Shown: positions 11,707 to 24,380 of the stretch, piece after piece
Position numbering within the stretch: the first letter of the stretch is position 1
Layout: each line of letters opens with the position of its first letter
Assembly: GCA_030141605.1 (NCBI GenBank)
Contig: JAQGDQ010000529.1
Span: 51,578 to 115,577, forward strand
Reading direction: 5' to 3'
Length of the DNA stretch: 64,000 nt
Source: Tubiluchus corallicola
Lineage: Eukaryota > Priapulida > Priapulimorpha > Priapulimorphida > Tubiluchidae
Notes under the pieces: generated by a model
The model's input: only the letters and a program-made list of their open reading frames with translations
The model's database searches: none
Told to the model about the DNA's origin: nothing
Position numbers and translations under genes: made by a program

Positions 11707-12095
11707 TAGTGGCGGGCAATTATACCACTGATATCAGGTAATCGATATTGCCAATTACTTTTTGTCAGTAATCGATTACAGAGCTTGCCCTTTGGTATCT
11801 CATTGGAGAAGGTATTTTCCGTGAGGGTCGCTAAACAAATCAGAGCTCCCAGTGTTTGCTAAAGCTTACAGGAAGTGCAGCTATGCCAGCTTTGTAATTG
11901 AGAGCATTTATGTATGCGATTTGCCCGTGTTGAAAATTATTTCAGGCACATTTTGCATCTTTTTAATTATTACAAACTCATTAACACAAAAGTAATCATT
12001 ACTATTCGATTACTCAGCAAAGTAATCGATACCAGAGACTTGCAGGCAAGCAATTGAGGTAATCGAATACTAGGAGTCGTTGACACCCGCCACTG
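11707..12095. mobile_element. possible TIR element inside repeat unit 1
   Basis: The ends read TAGTGGCGGGCA and (reverse complement) CAGTGGCGGGTG, resembling the CAGTGGCGG termini of hAT-type MITEs. The interior carries several TAATCGAT / ATCGATTA palindromes. No matching 8-bp target duplication is visible, so the assignment is tentative. The same block recurs in every unit (about 15095, 18761 and 22591). Confidence 0.4.
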
Positions 12096-12159
12096 TTGGC
12101 AATTCTGTACTGCATTTTGTTTGTGTATACAGTATTCTGTCTGTTTCTCAGGACTTCAG

Positions 12160-12546
12160 TTTATATAGGTTTTACACGTCAAATGCAGAGTTATGTTAAG
12201 TCAAATGTAGATTTAGGTAATTCAAATGTGTCTTGGTAACTCAAATGTAGGCACATGTCAAGTCAAATGTCCTATGTCTACATTTGACTTACCTAAGTCA
12301 CATTTGAGTTGCCAAAGCACATTCGAAATTCCTATGTCTACATTTGACTTACCTAAGTCACATTTGAGTTTCCAAAACACATTCGAAATTCTTGTGTCTA
12401 CATTTGACTTACCTAAGTCACATTTGAGTTTCCAAAACACATTCGAAATTCCTGTGTCTACATTTGACTTACCTAAGTCACATTTGAGTTACCAAAACAC
12501 GTTTGAAATTCCTGTGTCTACATTTGACGTGTAAAACCTATATAAA
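12160..12546. mobile_element. foldback-like element, unit 1
   Basis: Long inverted termini (TTTATATAGGTTTTACACGT at left, its complement at right) enclose about four copies of a 60-bp unit containing TACATTTGACTTACCTAAGT. Left-arm segments are imperfect inverse copies of the right-arm repeats, so most of the element can fold on itself, as in foldback transposons. Spurious frames are open on both strands. Confidence 0.6.
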
Positions 12547-13194
12547 GATTGATGACATCCCTGGCACATTGTGATTAATTTAGAGTTTGTTGGAATGCTT
12601 GTAAATCAAGAGTCTTGTAAACTTCGTCTAAATGCAAGCGTGCGAATTTCAGATAATAGATTGTTTGAATTTTCAAGGAAAACTTATTTGAACAATCATA
12701 CATTTGACCTTGGGATATTTCCTTTCACATTCATCAAGTTATGGCACACCCACGCTCTTCCAAATTTAGATAGTTATTAACATTCTAACTGGCAATATCC
12801 AGCAGCACATTATCCTCGTTATGAATCATACTCATGTATTTCATCTCGTCTTAATTAACATCACTTGGCATCTCGGCCTTTTTAACAAGGTTTTTTATGT
12901 TTATTTTGCTCTGCTTAATATTATGTTACGTGTGCTACATAAGCGTTAATCTTTTTACCTCACTAAGCATCATGGATTAGCATGGTTGAGATCACATTTG
13001 CATCTTTGTTTTCTAAGTGTGTTTTTTACTAATAATTAATCAACCTGGTGTGTAGTCTTCTAGTCCAGTCATCTGCACTCCATAGTGAATACCAAAATCT
13101 AACACATCCCACGACTTTCAAATCAGATGAGTGTATAGTTACTACTGTTTGGTATAGTCAAGGATTTGAGGTCGGTATCACGCTTAATGTGTGG

Positions 13195-13987
13195 CTTCTT
13201 TGTTGTGGTTATAGATCTTGTAGAACTTGTCAAATGGTGTTGACTTTACTACTGTGGTCTTGGACGTAGCTCCTTTGTTGTGGTTATAGATCTTGTAGAA
13301 CTTGTCAAATGGTGTTTACTTTACTACTGTGGTCTTGGACGTAGCTCCTTTGTTGTGGTTATAGATCTTGTAGAACTTGTCAAATGGTGTTTACTTTACT
13401 ACTGTGGTCTTGGACGTAGCTCCTTTGTTGTGGTTATAGGTCTTGTAGAACTTGTGAAATGGTGTTTACTTTACTACTGTGGTCTTGGACGTAGCTCCTT
13501 TGTTGTGGTTATAGGTCTTGTAGAACTTGTCAAATGGTGTTGGCTTTACTACTGTGGTCTTGGACGTAGCTCCTTTGTTGTGGTTATAGATCTTGTAGAA
13601 CTTGTCAAATGGTGTTTACTTTACTACTGTGGTCTTGGACGTAGCTCCTTTGTTGTGGTTATAGATCTTGTAGAACTTGTGAAATGGTGTTGACTTTACT
13701 ACTGTGGTCTTGGACGTAGCTCCTTTGTTGTGGTTATAGATCTTGTAGAACTTGTCAAATGGTGTTTACTTTACTACTGTGGTCTTGGACGTAGCTCCTT
13801 TGTTGTGGTTATAGATCTTGTAGAACTTGTGAAATGGTGTTTACTTTACTACTGTGGTCTTGGACGTAGCTCCTTTGTTGTGGTTATAGATCTTGTAGAA
13901 CTTGTCAAATGGTGTTTACTTTACTACTGTGGTCTTGGACGTAGCTCCTTTGTTGTGGTTATAGATCTTGTAGAACTTGTCAAATGG
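13195..13987. repeat. 75-bp minisatellite array, unit 2 (about 10.6 copies)
   Basis: Same 75-bp unit as in unit 1. Two copies carry TTGAC for TTTAC, which puts TGA in the main frame and splits it. That argues against selection on a peptide. Confidence 0.95.
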
Positions 13988-14739
13988 TCATTTTTGTATG
14001 ATGTTAATTTACTAATGCATCTCTTCAATACTAAGTCTATATATGCATATGGTGTAATAATAATAAATAAAAAACTCAACAAAAAATAGTAATAATAGTT
14101 AAATCTCCGAGTTTTATTAACAAAAATATTTTATAAAGATAAAGTTGATAATCTGAAGAATTTGTAAAAAGAAAATACTATTTACTTAATATAGGCATAA
14201 GATGCTATCATCACAGTTTGCTTTTTCTGAATTCTAACAGCACAGTGCAATATTTGTCGTGTCAACTCTAGTCAGTTTTACCAGATAATTTCTACCTTAG
14301 CACTCGAGTTGTTATGTGCGTCAGCTGGTGTGAGAAATGAGTGTTTCTCAATGACTAGATAACTCCTAAGTTCTAGTGGGAATTTGCTTGCTTAGTGGTA
14401 AATTAATGTAAAAAATAACAACATGCGAATGCAGCAAATTACTAGTACAAGGTTCTGATTTGAAGATTCCCTATTTTTGCACAGTGAGCGTTGACTGTTG
14501 CAAGATGCAATTATATAGCTTGACTAAAACATAGCTGCCAGTTGCTAATTAGCAAGCAGCTAAAAAATTTAGGCACTTCACTAATTAACAGTGTCAGTGG
14601 ACTAATAATTCTTGACACTTGAATTCCAGTTTAAGAGCATTACTAGCTTTCTTAATTAACAGAACTGGGGATGTTTGCTGATTCGTCATCAACGAGGTTT
14701 TGTTCTCTTGTTTATTCTTGTTCATCTCTTTCTATATTT

Positions 14740-15035
14740 TCACCTGCTTCTTCTGCTTCCTCTCTTCGGTTTCTCTCTATCTTTTTCTGAATCCTGTTCT
14801 TTGCTTCGCTCTTCAATTTTTTGTTCTGGTTCGTCAGTTTCCACTAGCATTCCTTCCCCATCTGCCCATAATTTGCGTCGTCCTAGCAATTTTTCTGGAT
14901 CATCCTCTTCTTCCTCGCTCTCGTAATCTTCCTCATTCCAGTCTGTGCTTATTGCAGTACCGCGACGACTGCCAAGGTATGCTGCAGTGCTGGCTACCGT
15001 GCTAGCTCTTTGAGGCGTTTCCCGGACAAAATACG
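14740..15035 (-). CDS. possible acidic coding exon, unit 2
   Basis: Near-identical copy of the acidic frame of unit 1: same acceptor, length and terminal KRGSRRSR. Confidence 0.28.
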
Positions 15036-15547
15036 CTAAAAGAAATATTAATAAAACCAGCTGAACAAAATGCTGTAAAACATTTGGTGTTTTATAGTGG
15101 CGGGCAATTATACCACTGATATCAGGTAATCGATATTGCCAATTACTTTTTGTCAGTAATCGATTACAGAGCTTGCCCTTTGGTATCTCATTGGAGAAGG
15201 TATTTTCCGTGAGGGTCGCTAAACAAATCAGAGCTCCCAGTGTTTGCTAAAGCTTACAGGAAGTGCAGCTATGCCAGCTTTGTAATTGAGAGCATTTATG
15301 TATGCGATTTGCCCGTGTTGAAAATTATTTCAGGCACATTTTGCATCTTTTAAATTATTACAAACTCATTAACACAAAAGTAATCATTACTATTCGATTA
15401 CTCAGCAAAGTAATCGATACCAGAGACTTGCAGGCAAGCAATTGAGGTAATCGAATACTAGGAGTTGTTGACACCCGCCACTGTTGGCAATTCTGTACTG
15501 CATTTTGTTTGTGTATACAGTATTCTGTCTGTTTCTCAGGACTTCAG

Positions 15548-15916
15548 TTTATATAGGTTTTACACGTCAAATGCAGACCTATGTTATGTCAAATGTAGAT
15601 TTAGGTAATTCAAATGTGTCTTGGTAACTCAAATGTAGACACATGTCAAGTCAAATGTCCTATGTCTACATTTGACTTACCTAAGTTACATTTGAGCTTT
15701 CCTATGTCTACATTTGACTTACCTAAGTCACATTTGAGTTGCCAAAGCACATTCGAAATTCCTATGTCTACATTTGACTTACCTAAGCCACATTTGAGTT
15801 TCCAAAACACATTCGAAATTCTTGTGTCTACATTTGACTTACCTAAGTCACATTTGAGTTACCAAAACACGTTTGAAATTCCTGTGTCTACATTTGACGT
15901 GTAAAACCTATATAAA
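15548..15916. mobile_element. foldback-like element, unit 2
   Basis: Copy of the unit 1 foldback element with the same inverted termini. The internal 60-bp repeats differ in number and include a shortened copy near 15690. Confidence 0.6.
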
Positions 15917-16564
15917 GATTGATGACATCCCTGGCACATTGTGATTAATTTAGAGTTTGTTGGAATGCTTGTAAATCAAGAGTCTTGTAAACTTCGTCTA
16001 AATGCAAGCGTGCGAATTTCAGATAATAGATTGTTTGAATTTTCAAGGAAAACTTATTTGAACAATCATACATTTGACCTTGGGATATTTCCTTTCACAT
16101 TCATCAAGTTATGGCACACCCACGCTCTTCCAAATTTAGATAGTTATTAACATTCTAACTGGCAATATCCAGCAGCACATTATCCTCGTTATGAATCATA
16201 CTCATGTATTTCATCTCGTCTTAATTAACATCACTTGGCATCTCGGCCTTTTTAACAAGGTTTTTTATGTTTATGTTGCTCTGCTTAATATTATGTTACG
16301 TGTGCTACATAAGCGTTAATCTTTTTACCTCACTAAGCATCATGGATTAGCATGGTTGAGATCACCTTTGCATCTTTGTTTTCTAAGTGTGTTTTTTACT
16401 AATAATTAATCAACCTGGTGTGTAGACTTCTAGCCAAGTCATCTGCACTCCATAGTGAATACCAAAATCTAACACATCCCACGACTTTCAAATCAGATGA
16501 GTGTATAGTTCCTATTGTTTGGTATAGTCAAGGATTTGAGGTCGGTATCATGCTTAATGTGTGG

Positions 16565-17653
16565 CTTCTTTGTTGTGGTTATAGATCTTGTAGAACTTGT
16601 CAAATGGTGTTTACTTTACTACTGTGGTCTTGGACGTAGCTCCTTTGTTGTGGTTATAGATCTTGTAGAACTTGTCAAATGGTGTTGGCTTTACTACTGT
16701 GGTCTTGGACGTAGCTCCTTTGTTGTGGTTATAGATCTTGTAGAACTTGTCAAATGGTGTTTACTTTACTACTGTGGTCTTGGACGTAGCTCCTTTGTTG
16801 TGGTTATAGATCTTGTAGAACTTGTCAAATGGTGTTTACTTTACTACTGTGGTCTTGGACGTAGCTCCTTTGTTGTGGTTATAGATCTTGTAGAACTTGT
16901 CAAATGGTGTTTACTTTACTACTGTGGTCTTGGACGTAGCTCCTTTGTTGTGGTTATAGATCTTGTAGAACTTGTCAAATGGTGTTTACTTTACTACTGT
17001 GGTCTTGGACGTAGCTCCTTTGTTGTGGTTATAGATCTTGTAGAACTTGTCAAATGGTGTTTACTTTACTACTGTGGTCTTGGACGTAGCTCCTTTGTTG
17101 TGGTTATAGATCTTGTAGAACTTGTCAAATGGTGTTTACTTTACTACTGTGGTCTTGGACGTAGCTCCTTTGTTGTGGTTATAGATCTTGTAGAACTTGT
17201 CAAATGGTGTTTACTTTACTACTGTGGTCTTGGACGTAGCTCCTTTGTTGTGGTTATAGATCTTGTAGAACTTGTGAAATGGTGTTGACTTTACTACTGT
17301 GGTCTTGGACGAAGCTCCTTTGGTGTGGTTATAGATCTTGTAGAACTTGTCAAATGGTGTTGGCTTTACTACTGTGGTCTTGACGTACTCCTTTGTTTGG
17401 TTATAGTCTTGTAGAACTTGTCAAATGGTGTTTACTTTACTACTGTGGTCTTGGACGTAGCTCCTTTGTTGTGGTTATAGATCTTGTAGAACTTGTCAAA
17501 TGGTGTTTACTTTACTACTGTGGTCTTGGACGTAGCTCCTTTGTTGTGGTTATAGATCTTGTAGAACTTGTTAAATGGTGTTGGCTTTACTACTGTGGTC
17601 TTGGACGTAGCTCCTTTGTTGTGGTTATAGATCTTGTAGAACTTGTCAAATGG
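16565..17653. repeat. 75-bp minisatellite array, unit 3 (about 14.5 copies)
   Basis: Same unit as in unit 1. Single-base deletions around 17382-17408 shift the frame, again arguing that no peptide is maintained. Confidence 0.95.
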
Positions 17654-18405
17654 TCATTTTTGTATGATGTTAATTTACTAATGCATCTCTTCAATACTAA
17701 GTCTATATATGCATATGGTGTAATAATAATAAATAAAAAACTCAACAAAAAATAGTAATAATAGTTAAATCTCCGAGTTTTATTAACAAAAATATTTTAT
17801 AAAGATAAAGTTGATAATCTGAAGAATTTGTAAAAAGAAAATACTATTTACTTAATATAGGCATAAGATGCTATCATCACAGTTTGCTTTTTCTGAATTC
17901 TAACAGCACAGTGCAATATTTGTCGTGTCAACTTTAGACAGTTTAACCAGATAATTTCTACCTTAGCACTCGAGTTGTTGTGTGCGTCAGCTGACGTGAG
18001 AAATGAGTGTTTCTCAATGACTAGATAACTCCTAAGTTCTAGTGGGAATTTGCTTGCTTAGTGGTAAATTAATGTAAAAAATAACAACATGCGAATGCAG
18101 CAAATTACTAGTACAAGGTTCTGATTTGAAGATTCCCTATTTTTGCACAGTGAGCTTTGACTGTTGCAAGATGCAATTATATAGCTTGACTAAAACATAG
18201 CTGCCAGTTGCTAATTAGCAAGCAGCTAAAAAATTTAGGCACTTCACTAATTAACAGTGTCAGTGGACTAATAATTCTTGACACTTGAATTCCAGTGGAA
18301 GAGCATTACTAGCTTTCTTGATTAACAGAACTGGAGATGTTTGCTGATTCGTCATCAACGAGGTTTTGTTCTCTTGTTTATTCTTGTTCATCTTTTTCTA
18401 TATTT

Positions 18406-18701
18406 TCACCTGCTTCTTCTGCTTCCTCTCTTCGGTTTCTCTCTATCTTTTTCTGAATCCTGTTCTTTGCTTCGCTCTTCAATTTTTTGTTCTGGTTCGT
18501 CAGTTTCCACTAGCATTCCTTCCCCATCTGCCCATAATTTGCGTCGTCCTAGCAATTTTTCTGGATCATCCTCTTCTTCCTCGCTCTCGTAATCTTCCTC
18601 ATTCCAGTCTGTGCTTATTGCAGTACCGCGACGACTGCCAAGGTATGCTGCAGTGCTGGCTACCGTGCTAGCTCTTTGAGGCGTTTCCCGGACAAAATAC
18701 G
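18406..18701 (-). CDS. possible acidic coding exon, unit 3
   Basis: Third near-identical copy of the acidic frame. Confidence 0.28.
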
Positions 18702-19212
18702 CTAAAAGAAATATTAATAAAACCAGCTGAACAAAATGCTGTAAAACATTTGGTGTTTTATAGTGGCGGGCAATTATACCACTGATATCAGGTAATCGAT
18801 ATTGCCAATTACTTTTTGTCAGTAATCGATTACAGAGCTTGCCCTTTGGTATCTCATTGGAGAAGGTATTTTCCGTGAGGGTCGCTAAACAAATCAGAGC
18901 TCCCAGTGTTTGCTAAAGCTTACAGGAAGTGCAGCTATGCCAGCTTTGTAATTGAGAGCATTTATGTATGCGATTTGCCCGTGTTGAAAATTATTTCAGG
19001 CACATTTTGCATCTTTTAAATTATTACAAACTCATTAACACAAAAGTAATCATTACTATTCGATTACTCAGCAAAGTAATCGATACCAGAGACTTGCAGG
19101 CAAGCAATTGAGGTAATCGAATACTAGGAGTCGTTGACACCCGCCGCTGTTGGCAATTCTGTACTGCATTTTGTTTGTGCGTGCAGTATTCTGTCTGTTT
19201 CTCAGGACTTCA

Positions 19213-19582
19213 GTTTATATAAGTTTTACACGTCAAATGCAGACCTATGTTATGTCAAATGTAGATTTAGGTAATTCAAATGTGTCTTGGTAACTCAAAT
19301 GTAGACACATGTCAAGTCAAATGTCCTATGTCTACATTTGACTTACCTAAGTTACATTTGAGCTTTCCTATGTCTACATTTGACTTACCTAAGTCACATT
19401 TGAGTTGCCAAAGCACATTCGAAATTCCTATGTCTACATTTGACTTACCTAAGTCACATTTGAGTTTCCAAAACACATTCGAAATTCTTGTGTCTACATT
19501 TGACTTACCTAAGTCACATTTGAGTTACCAAAACACGTTTGAAATTCCTGTGTCTACATTTGACGTGTAAAACCTATATAAA
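19213..19582. mobile_element. foldback-like element, unit 3
   Basis: Copy of the foldback element, with one mismatch in the left terminus (TATAAGTTTTACACGTC). Confidence 0.6.
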
Positions 19583-20230
19583 GATTGATGACATCCCTGG
19601 CACATTGTGATTAATTTAGAGTTTGTTGGAATGCTTGTAAATCAAGAGTCTTGTAAACTTCGTCTAAATGCAAGCGTGCGAATTTCAGATAATAGATTGT
19701 TTGAATTTTCAAGGAAAACTTATTTGAACAATCATACATTTGACCTTGGGATATTTCCTTTCACATTCATCAAGTTATGGCACACCCACGCTCTTCCAAA
19801 TTTAGATAGTTATTAACATTCTAACTGGCAATATCCAGCAGCACATTATCCTCGTTATGAATCATACTCATGTATTTCATCTCGTCTTAATTAACATCAC
19901 TTGGCATCTCGTCCTTTTTAACAAGGTTTTTTATGTTTATGTTGCTCTGCTTAATATTATGTTACGTGTGCTACATAAGCGTTAATCTTTTTACCTCACT
20001 AAGCATCATGGATTAGCATGGTTGAGATCACCTTTGCATCTTTGTTTTCTAAGTGTGTTTTTTACTAATAATTAATCAACCTGGTGTGTAGTCTTCTAGT
20101 CCAGTCATCTGCACTCCATAGTGAATACCAAAATCTAACACATCCCACGACTTTCAAATCAGATGAGTGTATAGTTACTATTGTTTGGTATAGTCAAGGA
20201 TTTGAGGTCGGTATCATGCTTAATGTGTGG

Positions 20231-21473
20231 CTTCTTTGTTGTGGTTATAGATCTTGTACAACTTGTCAAATGGTGTTTACTTTACTACTGTGGTCTTGGA
20301 CGTAGCTCCTTTGTTGTGGTTATAGATCTTGTAGAACTTGTCAAATGGTGTTGGCCTTACTACTGTGGTCTTGGACGTAGCTCCTTTGTTGTGGTTATAG
20401 ATCTTGTAGAACTTGTCAAATGGTGTTTACTTTACTACTGTGGTCTTGGACGTAGCTCCTTTGTTGTGGTTATAGATCTTGTAGAACTTGTCAAATGGTG
20501 TTTACTTTACTACTGTGGTCTTGGACGTAGCTCCTTTGTTGTGGTTATAGATCTTGTAGAACTTGTCAAATGGTGTTTACTTTACTACTGTGGTCTTGGA
20601 CGTAGCTCCTTTGTTGTGGTTATAGATCTTGTAGAACTTGTCAAATGGTGTTGGCCTTACTACTGTGGTCTTGGACGTAGCTCCTTTGTTGTGGTTATAG
20701 ATCTTGTAGAACTTGTCAAATGGTGTTTACTTTACTACTGTGGTCTTGGACGTAGCTCCTTTGTTGTGGTTATAGATCTTGTAGAACTTGTCAAATGGTG
20801 TTTACTTTACTACTGTGGTCTTGGACGTAGCTCCTTTGTTGTGGTTATAGATCTTGTAGAACTTGTCAAATGGTGTTTACTTTACTACTGTGGTCTTGGA
20901 CGTAGCTTCTTTGTTGTGGTTATAGATCTTGTAGAACTTGTCAAATGGTGTTTACTTTACCACTGTGGTCTTGGACGTAGCTCCTTTGTTGTGGTTATAG
21001 ATCTTGTAGAACTTGTCAAATGGTGTTTACTTTACTACTGTGGTCTTGGACGTAGCTCCTTTGTTGTGGTTATAGATCTTGTAGAACTTGTGAAATGGTG
21101 TTGACTTTACTACTGTGGTCTTGGACGAAGCTCCTTTGGTGTGGTTATAGATCTTGTAGAACTTGTCAAATGGTGTTGGCTTTACTACTGTGGTCTTAGA
21201 CGTAACTCCTTTGTTATGGTTATAGGTCTTGTAGAACTTGTCAAATGGTGTTTACTTTACTACTGTGGTCTTGGACGTAGCTCCTTTGTTGTGGTTATAG
21301 ATCTTGTAGAACTTGTCAAATGGTGTTTACTTTACTACTGTGGTCTTGGACGTAGCTCCTTTGTTGTGGTTATAGATCTTGTAGAACTTGTCAAATGGTG
21401 TTGGCTTTACTACTGTGGTCTTGGACGTAGCTCCTTTGTTGTGGTTATAGATCTTGTAGAACTTGTCAAATGG
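20231..21473. repeat. 75-bp minisatellite array, unit 4 (about 16.6 copies)
   Basis: Longest of the four arrays. Variants (TTGGCC, TTGGCT, TTGACT for TTTACT) recur at intervals, including the TTGGCC copies near 20350 and 20650. That suggests expansion in blocks of several units. Confidence 0.95.
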
Positions 21474-22203
21474 TCATTTTTGTATGATGTTAATTTACTA
21501 ATGCATCTCTTCAATACTAAGTCTATATATGCATATGGTGTAATAATAATAAATAAAAAACTCAACAAAAAATAGTAATAATAGTTAAATCTCCGAGTTT
21601 TATTAACAAAAATATTTTATAAAGATAAAGTTGATAATCTGAAGAATTTGTTAAAAAAATACTATTTACTTAATATAGGCATAAGATGCTATAATGCCGT
21701 CATCACAGTTTGCTTTTTCTGAATTCTAAAAGCACAGTGCAATATTTGTCGTGTCAACTTTAGACAGTTTAACCAGATAATTTCTACCTTAGCACTCGAG
21801 TTGTTGTGTGCGTCAGCTGACGTGAGAAATGAGTGTTTCTCAATGACTAGATAACTCCTAAGTTCTAGTGGGAATTTGCTTGCTTAGTGGTAAATTAATG
21901 TAAAAAATAACAACATGCGAATGCAGCAAATTACTAGTACAAGGTTCTGATTTGAAGATTCCCTATTTTTGCACAGTGAGCTTTGACTGTTGCAAGATGC
22001 AATTATATAGCTTGACTAAAACATAGCTGTCAGTTGCTAATAAGCAAGCAGCTAAAAAATTTAAGCACTTCACTAATTAACAGTGTCAGTGGACTAATAA
22101 TTCTTGACACTTGAATTCCAGTGGAAGAGCATTACTAGCTTTCTTGATTAACAGAACTGGAGATGTTTGCCGATTCGTCATCAACGAGGTTTTGTTCTCT
22201 TGT

Positions 22204-22532
22204 TTATTCTTGTTCATCTCTTTCTATATTTTCACCTACTTCTTCAGCTTCCTCTCTTCGGTTTCTTTTATCTTTTTCTGCATCCTGTTCTTTGCTTCGC
22301 TCTTCAATTTTTTGTTCTGGTTCGTCAGTTTCTACTAGCATTCTTTCCCCATCCGCCCATACTTTGCGTTGTCCTAGCAATTTTTCTGGATCATCCTCCT
22401 CTGCTTCCTCGCACTCGTAATCTTCCTCTTTCCAGTCTGTGCTTGTTGCAGTACTGCGGCGACTGAGTACAAGGTGTGCTACACTACTGGCTATCATGCT
22501 AGCTCTTTGAGTCGTTTCCGGGACAAAATACG
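22204..22532 (-). CDS. possible acidic coding exon, unit 4 (longest version)
   Basis: After an acceptor (tttcttttag) the minus strand is open for about 109 codons to TAA. It reads YFVPETTQRASMIASSVAHL, then an acidic stretch (DWKEEDYECEEAEEDDPEKL) and a charged tail (RREEAEEVGENIERDEQE). Units 1-3 differ near the end by an indel that changes frame. The composition looks coding, but no partner exon or family is recognised. The plus-strand serine-rich frames are its shadow. Confidence 0.35.
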
Positions 22533-23044
22533 CTAAAAGAAACATTAATAAAACCAGCTGAACTAAATGCTATAAAACATTTGGTGTTTTATAGTGGCGG
22601 GCAATTATACCACTGATATCAGGTAATCGATATTGCCAATTACTTTTTGTCAGTAATCGATTACAGAGCTTGCCCTTTGGTATCTCATTGGAGAAGGTAT
22701 TTTCCGTGAGGGTCGCTAAACAAATCAGAGCTCCCAGTGTTTGCTTAAGCTTACAGGAAGTGCAGCTATGCCAGCTTTGTAATTGAGAGCATTTATGTAT
22801 GCGATTTGCCCGTGTTGAAAATTATTTCAGGCACATTTTGCATCTTTTAAATTATTACAAACTCATTAACACAAAAGTAATCATTACTATTCGATTACTC
22901 AGCAAAGTAATCGATACCAGAGACTTGTAGGCAAGCAATTGAGGTAATCGAATACTAGGAGTCGTTTACACCCGCCACTGTTGGCAATTCTGTACTGCAT
23001 TTTGTTTGTGTATACAGTATTCTGTCTGTTTCTCAGGACTTCAG

Positions 23045-24380
23045 CTTATATATACATATATTTTTTTATTTATTAAATATATCCACAATGATCATTACAG
23101 CATTGTACATAAAAGTATTTAATAATGTATTTATTATTATGTGCACAAGATGCCAAGCCGCAAATGACCCATGGGGTACTCAAGAAGTAATTACTTGTTT
23201 AGAGTACCCCAAATGAATGTGGACTGAGTGTAATAGAAAATAGCAGTAAAGGAGTAGAAGGAAAGGCTAATAGAGAATAAAAAGAAGGAGAAAGATGTGA
23301 TGGTATCTGTATGAAGTAACATGAACTATAGAAATGTAAAAATTGACATAGCCAGCAACACAATGGATTCCGACAGGGACAGCATTGTAGTTAATCAAAT
23401 TGATTTATTCTGTATAATTAGAAAAGATTTTACTTTTGAAATTTCTTTTGAAGTTATTTATAGATAGAGAATTTTTTATGAATTCGTTTATGTTATTCCA
23501 AAGTCTAGGGCCAGTGTTACTGATGAAGTGCCTTGCCGCGTCAGTCCTGCAATACTTAATACGAAATTCGTTAAACCTTGTTGAGTAATGTCTTACGTTA
23601 ATAGATAATGGGTTTAAAAAGAAAGCGGGGAGAAGTTTGTTTGGTTTTGTAGATGTACACAGCGGTATTCAGGCTTATTAGATCATTTAGCACTAGGATA
23701 GAATAATTCTTAAAAAGATTAAGACCTACATGTTCACGCTTGTTCAAATTAGCTATCAATCTTATAAATTTACGTTGTAGAGAGTTTAGTTTAACTAGAG
23801 TTGAAGGGTAGGTGTGCCCCCAAAGTATATTACAGTAGGTTAAGTATGGCAGTACTAGACAATTATAAAGAGTGATTAGGTATTCTTTTGTAAAACAATG
23901 TTTAACTCGACTGATTAACCCGATGTTTTTAGCAACTTTAGAATGAATCATGTTTAAGTGTGGTTTCCAATCTAGGTGTTCGTTTAACATAACCCCTAGG
24001 AACTTCATTCCACTTACTTGTTCTACAGCATTACCATCAATTTTTATGATGCTGTTCATATTTATTGGTTTGTTACGAGCTCTGAATAAAATGTATTTAG
24101 TTTTAGTTGAGTTTAGTGCTAATTTATTGATTTTAAACCAGGCTGTAATTTTACTGAGTTCACTATTAATAATGTTAGTGTCAAGTAACTTGCTGTTGAT
24201 CTTGAAAAAAATACTTGTGTCATCAGCAAATTGGAAGACCTTTCCATTGTCAGTAATACAGTTTTGTAAGTCATTAATGTATATTAAAAACAACAGAGGT
24301 CCCAAAATAGATCCCTGGAGTACTCCGTGTGTGACTATTGCTTCGTTGGAAAGAACATTGTTACATCTGTCTACATACAT
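23045..24380 (-). mobile_element. 5'-truncated CR1/Jockey-group LINE in repeat unit 4
   Basis: The minus strand (24380 to 23598) encodes the C-terminal half of a non-LTR reverse transcriptase. It has the GVLQGSILGPLLFLIYINDL block, a FADD catalytic box (usual YADD/FADD), the thumb-side FLGVML motif and a C-terminal LPYLTYCNILWG region. A one-base frameshift at the FKP codons separates a further ~60 codons (VRHYSTRFNEF to FKSKIFSNYTE, stop near 23405). Endonuclease and the N-terminal RT are missing. It sits where units 1-3 carry the foldback element, between CTTATATA and ATATAAAG flanks. Dead copy. Confidence 0.85.

Noticed and set aside
12571-12780. Conserved 69-residue frame MINLEFVGMLVNQESCKLRL in each repeat unit
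   Set aside because: Identity between units 1-3 reflects recent duplication. The diverged unit 4 copy differs mostly by amino-acid-changing substitutions and has a different end.
10057-21575. Long open frames of a 25-residue repeat (VVVIDLVELVKWCLLYYCGL...) as a repeat protein
   Set aside because: They arise because the 75-bp unit is divisible by three. Frameshifts and TGA codons occur freely between copies, there are no splice sites, and nothing indicates selection on the peptide.
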